A stretch of DNA of 64,000 nt. Source: Streptomyces sp. NBC_01353 (lineage in GTDB: Bacteria; Actinomycetota; Actinomycetes; Streptomycetales; Streptomycetaceae). The stretch is taken from NCBI RefSeq assembly GCF_036237275.1, contig NZ_CP108352.1, forward strand, positions 2,914,001 through 2,978,000. Reading direction: 5' to 3'. The translations under genes were made by a program, and so were the position numbers. Shown here piece by piece: positions 58,214 to 64,000 of this stretch (its first letter is position 1; each line of letters starts with the position of its first letter). Below the pieces are notes generated by a model. That model searched no databases. It had not been told where the DNA came from and was given only the letters and a program-made list of their open reading frames with translations.

Positions 58214-60574
58214 TCAGGCAGCGGCTGCGGTACGGGCCACCAGCTCGGCCATCTTCTCCACCGTCGGCTCGTCGAAGAGGTCGACCAGCTCCAGCTCGAC
58301 CCCGTGCTCCTCGCGGACCAGCTCGGTCAGCCGGGCCGCCCGCAGCGAGTCGCCGCCCAGGTCGAAGAAGTTGTCGAGCACGCCGACCCCGTCCAGCTCC
58401 AGGACCTTCGTCCACAGCCCGTGCAGCGATTCCTCCAGTTCGCCGGTCGGCGCCTGGTAGGCGGTGTCGACGTCCGGGCGGGAGCGCGGCGGCTCGGGCA
58501 GCGCGGCGCGGTCGATCTTGCCGTTGACGCTGGTGGGCAGGCCGCCGACGACGAAGGCCGCGGGGACCATGAAGGACGGCAGCCGCTGGGCGAGTCCGCG
58601 GCGGATCTCCCGTACGGAGGGAGTGGCGCCGGTGTCGGGCTCGATGTAGGCGGTCAGCTGCACATCGCCCAGGCCGTCCTGCCGGGCCAGGACCGCGGCC
58701 TGCTGGACACCGGGCAGGGTGGTCAGGACGACCTCGATCTCACCGAGGTGGACCCGGTTGCCGCGCACCTTGACCTGGTTGTCGGTGCGGCCGACGATCT
58801 CGATGCTGCCGTCCGGCCAGTACCGGGCGAGGTCGCCCGTGCGGTACATGATCGGGTGGCGGGCCGGGTCGATCGGGTTGGTGATCCACTTCTCGGCGGT
58901 GGCCTCCGGGCGGCCCAGGTAGCCGGCCGAGAGGCTGACGCCGGCGATGCAGAGCTCGCCGACCAGGCCCGGCGGCAGCGGGCGGAGGTCCTCGTCGAGG
59001 ACGTAGATGGTGACGTTGGTGGTGGGCCGGCCGATGGGCGGCAGCCTGCGGGCGCGGCCCTCCTCGCCGAGCCGCTCGCCCATCTCGGTGATGTCGCAGC
59101 TGGCGACGACGGTCGCCTCGGCGGAGCCGTACAGGTTGACGAGGCGGAACGGCAGGCCGGCCGGCGGCCAGGACTGGATGCGCTCGCCGCAGACGCGGAT
59201 GTTCTCCAGCGGGGTGTCCTCGGGCCACTCCAGCCGCCACAGGCGCTCGGCCATCGGCTTCATCAGCAGCGTGGTGGTGATGCCCTCGCGCAGGAACCAC
59301 TCCTGGAGGCGGTACTCGGAGGCGACCACGGAGACGTCCGGGATGTGCACGGTGCCGCCGACGGCGAGCACCGGGAAGCACTCGACCTCGATCATTCCGT
59401 AGCCGGGGGCCGCCAGCCAGGTGCCCTGGGAGGCGCTGGACATCCCGCACAGCTCGCTCATGCTGTGGATCAGGTTGCGGGCGGCGCCGAAGCGGACCAT
59501 GACGGCCTTGGGGGCGCCGGTGGAGCCGGAGGTGTAGCAGATGTGGATGAGGTCGTCGGCGCCGACGGGCTCGCTGACCTCGGTGACCGGCTCGGTCCGC
59601 CAGTCGTCGGTGTCCAGGGCCAGGACCGGGGCGAGGCCCTCGACCTTCGACTCGTGGGCGGCCAGGGTCAGGACGGCGGCGGCCGAGGCGTCCTCGATCA
59701 TGTAGCGGATCCGCTCCGCCGGGAAGTCGCTGTCCAGCAGGATCGCCGCACAGGCCAGCTTGAAGCAGGCCAGCTGGGCGATGAGGCTCTCCGCGCTGCG
59801 CGGGAAGCAGACGCCGACCCGGGCTCCGGGCTGCACGCCACGGGCCTTCAGCCGGTGGGCGAGCTGGTTGGCCTGCTCGTCGAGCTCGCGGTACGTCAGC
59901 CGGGCGCCGGGCAGGATCACGGCCAGGGCGTCGGGGGTGCGGCGGGCGTGCTCGGCGACGCGCTCGTGGAAGAAGGGCTGCGGGACCGGGCCCGCGGTGT
60001 CGTTCCACTCCACGAGGGTGCGATGGAGCTCCTCACTCGTGAGGAGCTCGATGTCGTGCACCGTGCCCTCGGGCTCGGCGGCGAGGGCGGCGAGCACGCG
60101 CTCCAGGTGGCGGGCGTACTGCTCGGCCGCCTGCGCGTCGAACTCGGCACCGTCCAGGGAGAGTTCGAAGGTGCCTTCGGTCGGGGAGACGGCCAGGGTC
60201 AGCGCCGCGGGCGCCTCGCCGGCGGGGCTGCCGACGGTGGTCACGGCCGCGTGCGCCGGACGGCCTGCGGGGGCCTCGGCGCCGTCGGCGGCACCGGCCT
60301 GGGCGGCGGCCTCCAGGAGCTGCGCGGCCGTGGTGTCGCCGGCCACCCGTATCGCGACGGACTCGACGGAGTCCGGGTGTCGTTGCCGTCCGACGAGGAG
60401 TTCGGTCTCTCCGGTGTAGCGGTGCACGAGCGCGGCCAGCGCGGCCGTCGCGTACTCCTCGGGGCGGGCCGCGGCGGGCGCGGGGACGGTGAGGGTGTGC
60501 CGGTGCGGAGCCGCGGTCCGCGCACCGTCGAGAACGCGGGCCAGGGGCAGGGTCGAACTCGTGTTGACTGCCAC
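58214..60574 (-). CDS. NRPS-type adenylation-carrier didomain with N-terminal condensation-like remnant
   Basis: A 786-residue protein. GTG 60572-60574 is preferred because GAGAGGAATC precedes it. Residues about 20-195 look like the C-terminal end of a condensation domain without the HHxxxDG motif. The adenylation domain (about 200-690) has core motifs YTSGSTGAPKAVM (A3), NLYGSAEATV (A5), YRTGDLARYWPDG (A7), GRTDNQVKVRGNRV (A8) and NGKIDRA (A10). The carrier domain has DNFFDLGGDSLRAARL, with the Ser modified by a phosphopantetheinyl transferase. It activates and holds one acid. The neighbouring aromatic-pathway genes suggest an aryl or aminoaryl acid, but the substrate pocket was not decoded. 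No condensation or release domain is present. Confidence 0.9.
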   Translation of the reverse strand: MAVNTSSTLPLARVLDGARTAAPHRHTLTVPAPAAARPEEYATAALAALVHRYTGETELLVGRQRHPDSVESVAIRVAGDTTAAQLLEAAAQAGAADGAEAPAGRPAHAAVTTVGSPAGEAPAALTLAVSPTEGTFELSLDGAEFDAQAAEQYARHLERVLAALAAEPEGTVHDIELLTSEELHRTLVEWNDTAGPVPQPFFHERVAEHARRTPDALAVILPGARLTYRELDEQANQLAHRLKARGVQPGARVGVCFPRSAESLIAQLACFKLACAAILLDSDFPAERIRYMIEDASAAAVLTLAAHESKVEGLAPVLALDTDDWRTEPVTEVSEPVGADDLIHICYTSGSTGAPKAVMVRFGAARNLIHSMSELCGMSSASQGTWLAAPGYGMIEVECFPVLAVGGTVHIPDVSVVASEYRLQEWFLREGITTTLLMKPMAERLWRLEWPEDTPLENIRVCGERIQSWPPAGLPFRLVNLYGSAEATVVASCDITEMGERLGEEGRARRLPPIGRPTTNVTIYVLDEDLRPLPPGLVGELCIAGVSLSAGYLGRPEATAEKWITNPIDPARHPIMYRTGDLARYWPDGSIEIVGRTDNQVKVRGNRVHLGEIEVVLTTLPGVQQAAVLARQDGLGDVQLTAYIEPDTGATPSVREIRRGLAQRLPSFMVPAAFVVGGLPTSVNGKIDRAALPEPPRSRPDVDTAYQAPTGELEESLHGLWTKVLELDGVGVLDNFFDLGGDSLRAARLTELVREEHGVELELVDLFDEPTVEKMAELVARTAAAA

Positions 60575-60782
60575 GGTGTTGATTCCTCTCGGGATGTTCA
60601 CGAAGTCGGAAGAGGGCGGAGCCGGGGAGGGGGCGCCGGGGCGGGCACCGCGCGCGGAGGGGGTGCGCGCGGTGGTGGGGGGCCCGTGGGGTCCCGGCGG
60701 TGGGGCCTTGCGAGGGGGGCTTTGCGCTCGGGGCGTTGCGGTGGCCCTTCGGGTCAGTGCTTGGTTACGCCGCCTGCGTCGC

Positions 60783-61889
60783 CTAGGCCGCTTTCGCCGC
60801 CTGCGTCGCGCGGCGGGTGGCGACTGCGGCGGCGAGCTCCTCGATCATGTGGGCGGTCTGCTCCCAGTCCACACACGCGTCGGTGACGCTCTGGCCGTAG
60901 GTGAGCAGGTCCGTACGGCCGATCCGGAGGTCCTGCCGGCCGGCGGCGAGGAAGCTCTCGATCATGACGCCGGCGACTCCCTCCTCGCCGGCGGCGACGC
61001 GTCGGGCGATGTCGCTCGTGACCAGCGGCTGGCGCTCGTGGTCCTTGTTGCTGTTGCCGTGGCTGGCGTCGACGACGAGCCGCTGCGGCAACCCGGCGGC
61101 GGCCAGCTGCGCCAGGACGTCGGCGACCGGCTCGGCCCCGTAGTTGGGGCCCGCGCTGCCGCCGCGCAGCACCACATGGCCGTCGGGGTTGCCGTCGGTG
61201 CTGACCACGGCGGCCCTGCCGTCGTCGCCGATACCGGGGTACACGTGCGGGTGGGAGGCGGAGACGATGGCGTCCACCGCGTCCTCGACGCTGCCGCCGG
61301 TGGCGTTCTTGAAGCCGATCGGCATACCGAGGCCACTGGTGACCTGGCGATGCACCTGGCTCTGGACGGTACGGGCGCCGACGCAGCCCCAGGAGACCGC
61401 GTCGGACAGGTAGTGCGGCACCAGCGGGTCGAGGAACTCGCAGGCGACCGGCAGCCCGCTGCCCGCGATCTGGGCCATCAGCCCGCGGGCCAGCCGGAGC
61501 CCGCTGGGCAGGTCCTGCGAGCCGTCGAGGCGCGGGTCGCTGAGGAGCCCCTTCCAGCCGACCCGGGTGCGGGGCTTCTCGACATACACCCGCATGACGA
61601 CGAGGAGCCGGTCCTCCAGCTCGGCGGCGAGCGCGGAGAGCCGCTCGGCGTAGGTGAGGGCGGCGTCCGGGTCGTGCACGGAGCAGGGTCCCGCGATGAC
61701 GAGCAGGCGGTCGTCCTGGCCGGAGAGGACCCGGGCGATCTCACGCCGGGCTCTCTGGGTGGTCTTGCGGGCGAGTGGCGGCAGCGGGATCTCCTCGCGG
61801 AGCTCGGCGGGCGTGGGCAGCCGAGCGGCGGCGGGGATGCCGGTGAAGGTGTCGGTGGGGGTGGTGGCCGGGGTGCGGACGAGGCTCAT
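60783..61889 (-). CDS. 3-deoxy-D-arabino-heptulosonate 7-phosphate synthase, class I
   Basis: A 368-residue protein from ATG 61887-61889. Family motifs are LLVIAGPCSVHDPDAALTYA, RVYVEKPRTRVGWKGL, GFKNATGGSVEDAVDAIVSA and DASHGNSNKDHERQP, which include the phosphoenolpyruvate- and metal-binding residues. Primary metabolism in streptomycetes usually uses the class II plant-like enzyme, so a class I copy here likely raises shikimate flow for the product. It lies between the adenylation-carrier gene and the KAS III-like gene on the same strand, and the PhzE-like synthase gene is further upstream, all consistent with supply of chorismate. Confidence 0.95.
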   Translation of the reverse strand: MSLVRTPATTPTDTFTGIPAAARLPTPAELREEIPLPPLARKTTQRARREIARVLSGQDDRLLVIAGPCSVHDPDAALTYAERLSALAAELEDRLLVVMRVYVEKPRTRVGWKGLLSDPRLDGSQDLPSGLRLARGLMAQIAGSGLPVACEFLDPLVPHYLSDAVSWGCVGARTVQSQVHRQVTSGLGMPIGFKNATGGSVEDAVDAIVSASHPHVYPGIGDDGRAAVVSTDGNPDGHVVLRGGSAGPNYGAEPVADVLAQLAAAGLPQRLVVDASHGNSNKDHERQPLVTSDIARRVAAGEEGVAGVMIESFLAAGRQDLRIGRTDLLTYGQSVTDACVDWEQTAHMIEELAAAVATRRATQAAKAA

Positions 61890-61942
61890 CTGCGTATGTC
61901 CCTTTCCTGAGGGGAGGTGAAGAGCGTGGTGGGGCGGGAAGG

Positions 61943-62965
61943 TCAGATCCCGTCGGCGGTGAGGACCGCGGCGGAGAAGGTGAAGCCCATGCCGGTGCCG
62001 ATGACGAGGACGCGGTCCCCGGCGCTCAGCAGGTCGTTCTTCAGCAGGTGGTCGAGGCCGTACAGCTGGTCGCAGGGGCCGAGGTGACCGATGGTCAGGC
62101 CCAGTTCGTGCAGCGAGTTCCGCGGGGTGATGTCCAGGTGCCGTACGAAGCTCTCGCGGTGCAGGGTCCGGCCGACGAAGGGGGTCACCAGCCAGTCGAT
62201 GCCGTCCGGTGCCACATCCGCCTCGTCGAGGGCGCGGCCGACGACGCTGCGGGTGCGCTCGACCGACCTGGTCTGCACGTCGCGAAGCGACACCTCGCCG
62301 GTGGCGAGGAACTCGCGGGTCCTGCGGCGCATGTCCGGCTGCTCGCCGGGCGCGGTGCGGAAGGGCTCGGTGCCGCGGGAGAGGCCCTCCAGGACGGTGT
62401 CGGTCTCGCTGACCAGGGACCGCAGGCGGAGCCGGCCGGTGTCGCGGGTGACCACGGCGGCCGCGGCGCCGTCGCCGAAGACCATGCCGGGCGAGGTGTA
62501 CCAGCGGTTGCTGGGCGGCGCGAAGCGGTCCGCGAGGGTGATCAGGGCGGAGGGCACGTCGGGTCGGGCGATCAGGGTGGAGGCGGCGACGTCGAGCGAG
62601 GCGAGCGAGCCGTTGGACCAGGCGGCGACGGTCATCGGCATGCTGTTGAGCGTCGGGCCGAGCAGTTCTCGGGCGATCCAGCAGGCGGCCGGCCACATGT
62701 CGATGCCCTGGAAGTGGCCGTGGCTGTGCAGGACGAGGGAGTCCGGGTCGATCGTCGCGCCCTTCTCGCCGGCCTCCTTGATCGCCTGCCGGCCGGCGGT
62801 GACGGCCATCTCCGGCGGCGCCTCGGCCGAGCGGGAGTAGCTGATCATGCCGGTGCTGGCGGCGGCGTCGGCCGAGTAGGAGCCGTCGGCCACCGCCTCG
62901 TCCACCGGCACGGATTCACCGAGGGTGCCTCCGGTGCCGGCGATCCAGATGTTGTCGAAGCGCAT
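61943..62965 (-). CDS. KAS III-like thiolase-fold acyltransferase with Ser in place of the catalytic Cys
   Basis: A 340-residue protein with AGGAAGGACC upstream. The fold matches 3-oxoacyl-ACP synthase III (FabH). At the position of the nucleophilic Cys (ACSG) it has VAAWSNGSLASLDV, that is S117 two residues before the Gly. The FabH Asn motif is replaced by TIGHLGPCDQLYGL, with His, as in the CerJ/DpsC-type group. These enzymes transfer acyl groups to carriers, alcohols or amines without decarboxylative condensation; DpsC is a known case with an active-site Ser. It may join the carrier-bound acid from the adenylation protein to another building block. Confidence 0.85.
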   Translation of the reverse strand: MRFDNIWIAGTGGTLGESVPVDEAVADGSYSADAAASTGMISYSRSAEAPPEMAVTAGRQAIKEAGEKGATIDPDSLVLHSHGHFQGIDMWPAACWIARELLGPTLNSMPMTVAAWSNGSLASLDVAASTLIARPDVPSALITLADRFAPPSNRWYTSPGMVFGDGAAAAVVTRDTGRLRLRSLVSETDTVLEGLSRGTEPFRTAPGEQPDMRRRTREFLATGEVSLRDVQTRSVERTRSVVGRALDEADVAPDGIDWLVTPFVGRTLHRESFVRHLDITPRNSLHELGLTIGHLGPCDQLYGLDHLLKNDLLSAGDRVLVIGTGMGFTFSAAVLTADGI

Positions 62966-63042
62966 CGGACAGGTCCTTCCTGGGTGGGCGCGGTGGGCGG
63001 GCCGAGGCGGTACGGCCCGGACTTCTGTTACCGGTTACGACG

Positions 63043-64000
63043 TTATGCAGGTATCGCAGTGGGGACAACGGCCTCCCGATAAAGCTCCGTTACCTCTCCG
63101 AGCAGCCCGGAGAGGATCTCGGCGAGCAGCTCGCCGCCGCGCCGGGTCAGGACCGAGGCGGGGTGGAACTGCACCGAGGCGAACCCCTGACCGCGCAGGG
63201 CGTGCACCTCGCCCGTCTCCTCGCGGAACACCCGGACCTGCCCGGGACGGGCGGTGGGGCAGTCGATCAGATCCCGTTCGGCGTGGGCGGCGAAGGTGTT
63301 GTAGAAGCCGACGGGTTCGGTGCGGCCGAAGCACTCGATGTGCCGCTGGAGCCCCTGGGTGGGCAGCGGGTGCCGGACGAGCGGCAACCCGAGCAGGGTG
63401 CTCAGCACCTGGTGGCCCAGGCAGACGGAGAGGAACGGGATGCCCCGGTCGAGGAGTTCCGCGGTCACCTGCCGCATCCGCACGATCTTGGGATCGGCGG
63501 TGTCCCTCGGGTCGCCGGGCCCCGGCCCGACGATGACGAGGTCGTGCGCGTCGAGCCGGAAGTCCTCGTCGTAGCGCTTCACCACGATCCGCAGTCCCTG
63601 GGCCTCCAGCAGATGGCGGGCCATCGCCGTGAAGGTGTCCTCGGCGTCGATCACCAGGACACGCCGGCCGGCGAGGCCGGGCACCGGGCGGCTGCGCTCG
63701 GCGGGCGGCCTGAACCAGAAGTCGGCCAGCGGCTCGTTGCGGGCGGCCAGGGCACGGAGCACGTCGGGGTGGGCCTTGAGGGCGGCCGCCGCCCGGGCCT
63801 GTCCGGCCGGGGCGCCCGTCGGGGAGCGCAGCGCCTCGATGAGTCCGGCCGCCTTGGCCCGGGTCTCCGCGGCCTCGCCCGCCGGGTCGGAGTCGCGGAC
63901 GAGGGTGGCCCCGACCGGGATGCGGACCTGTCCGGCCGCGTCGATCTCCGCCGTACGGATGAGGATGGCCGAGTCCATGCTGCGGGCGCCGTGCTCGTCC
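63043..64000 (-). CDS. 3' part of a PhzE-like 2-amino-2-deoxyisochorismate synthase
   Basis: The gene continues beyond the right edge. The visible 318 codons begin in the last part of the chorismate-binding domain (GARSMDSAILIRTAEIDAAG) and contain a complete class I glutamine amidotransferase: VIDAEDTFTAMARHLLEAQG, the oxyanion VGPGPGDPRDTADP, catalytic FLSVCLGHQVLS and the QFHPASVLT His-x-x. The order synthase then amidotransferase in one chain is that of PhzE/ADIC synthase. ADIC can lead to 3-hydroxyanthranilate, phenazines or enolpyruvoyl-anthranilate. Anthranilate synthase TrpEG fusions are the alternative; the genes that would decide lie outside the window. Confidence 0.85.
   Translation of the reverse strand, partial: DEHGARSMDSAILIRTAEIDAAGQVRIPVGATLVRDSDPAGEAAETRAKAAGLIEALRSPTGAPAGQARAAAALKAHPDVLRALAARNEPLADFWFRPPAERSRPVPGLAGRRVLVIDAEDTFTAMARHLLEAQGLRIVVKRYDEDFRLDAHDLVIVGPGPGDPRDTADPKIVRMRQVTAELLDRGIPFLSVCLGHQVLSTLLGLPLVRHPLPTQGLQRHIECFGRTEPVGFYNTFAAHAERDLIDCPTARPGQVRVFREETGEVHALRGQGFASVQFHPASVLTRRGGELLAEILSGLLGEVTELYREAVVPTAIPA

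Noticed and set aside
58304-60886. Very long plus-strand frame opposite the adenylation-carrier gene
   Set aside because: The minus strand carries all NRPS core motifs; the plus frame is a low-complexity Gly/Ala/Arg/Asp-rich shadow.
1-64000. CRISPR array
   Set aside because: No series of regularly spaced short repeats with unique spacers was seen on either strand; the short clusters at 9527 and 14808 are too irregular.

Overview
The window is high-GC DNA with Streptomyces-type coding: strong third-position GC, GTG and TTG starts, and ATGA/GTGA overlaps between neighbouring genes. It falls into two parts: an accessory, decaying region (about 1-25 kb) and a compact biosynthetic region (about 25-64 kb). 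No species is claimed.

Accessory region. The left edge holds the end of an oxidoreductase gene, a HAD phosphatase, a large helicase with a C-terminal PD-(D/E)XK-like site, and an apparently intact IS5-type insertion sequence. Two co-directional genes follow, a membrane KAP-type P-loop NTPase and a DUF6602-like protein whose putative catalytic Glu is replaced. From 9.8 to 13.9 kb lies a tight cassette: a nuclease-helicase (DUF2075/Schlafen-3 type) divergent from a chain of MazG-like pyrophosphohydrolase, EVE/PUA-HNH protein and GIY-YIG protein, with ATGA overlaps. This looks like a nucleic-acid defence system, although the last gene carries a frameshift. From 14 to 20 kb there are two 3' tRNA fragments, each followed by a strong terminator, as left by site-specific integration. 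Around them are IS debris, a diverged 134-bp direct repeat, regulators and several frameshifted genes. At 22.7-25.0 kb sits a tandemly duplicated SUKH-3/YwqJ-deaminase pair of polymorphic-toxin type, whose second copy is broken.

Biosynthetic region, left part. A rightward run at 25.1-30.4 kb encodes an aldehyde dehydrogenase, a SRPBCC protein, a flavin monooxygenase fused to a SRPBCC domain, a YdeI-like protein and a 4'-phosphopantetheinyl transferase. A two-component system follows, its genes convergent around a 166-bp MITE-like repeat. A leftward RiPP block at 32.7-36.7 kb (SagB dehydrogenase, E1-like/YcaO cyclodehydratase) is preceded by a 46-codon gene that I read as the azol(in)e precursor peptide.

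Biosynthetic region, centre. From 36.8 to 53.1 kb there is an amino-group-carrier-protein pathway. LysW, LysX, LysY and a LysZ-LysK fusion activate, reduce and release a carrier-bound amino acid, and a split transketolase should add a C2 unit. CysC, CysD and CysN make PAPS for a sulfotransferase. This logic matches known routes to azabicyclic, aziridine-containing amino acids (vazabitide/azinomycin type), in which a sulfate ester is the leaving group. The same operon encodes a HK97-fold family 3 encapsulin shell protein directly upstream of the sulfotransferase, which carries a disordered Gly/Ser-rich tail. Sulfation inside a protein compartment is therefore a testable idea. The pathway aminotransferase and an aziridine-forming partner are not seen in the window.

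Biosynthetic region, right part. From 53 to 64 kb lie regulators (CGNR, WYL), a DHA2 exporter, an aromatic-type FAD monooxygenase, a VOC protein, an adenylation-carrier didomain, a class I DAHP synthase, a KAS III-like enzyme with an altered active site, and the 3' part of a PhzE-like 2-amino-2-deoxyisochorismate synthase. Together these suggest an aminated chorismate-derived aromatic unit being activated and joined to another building block. Whether the RiPP, carrier-protein and aromatic blocks form one product or several cannot be settled from sequence alone.
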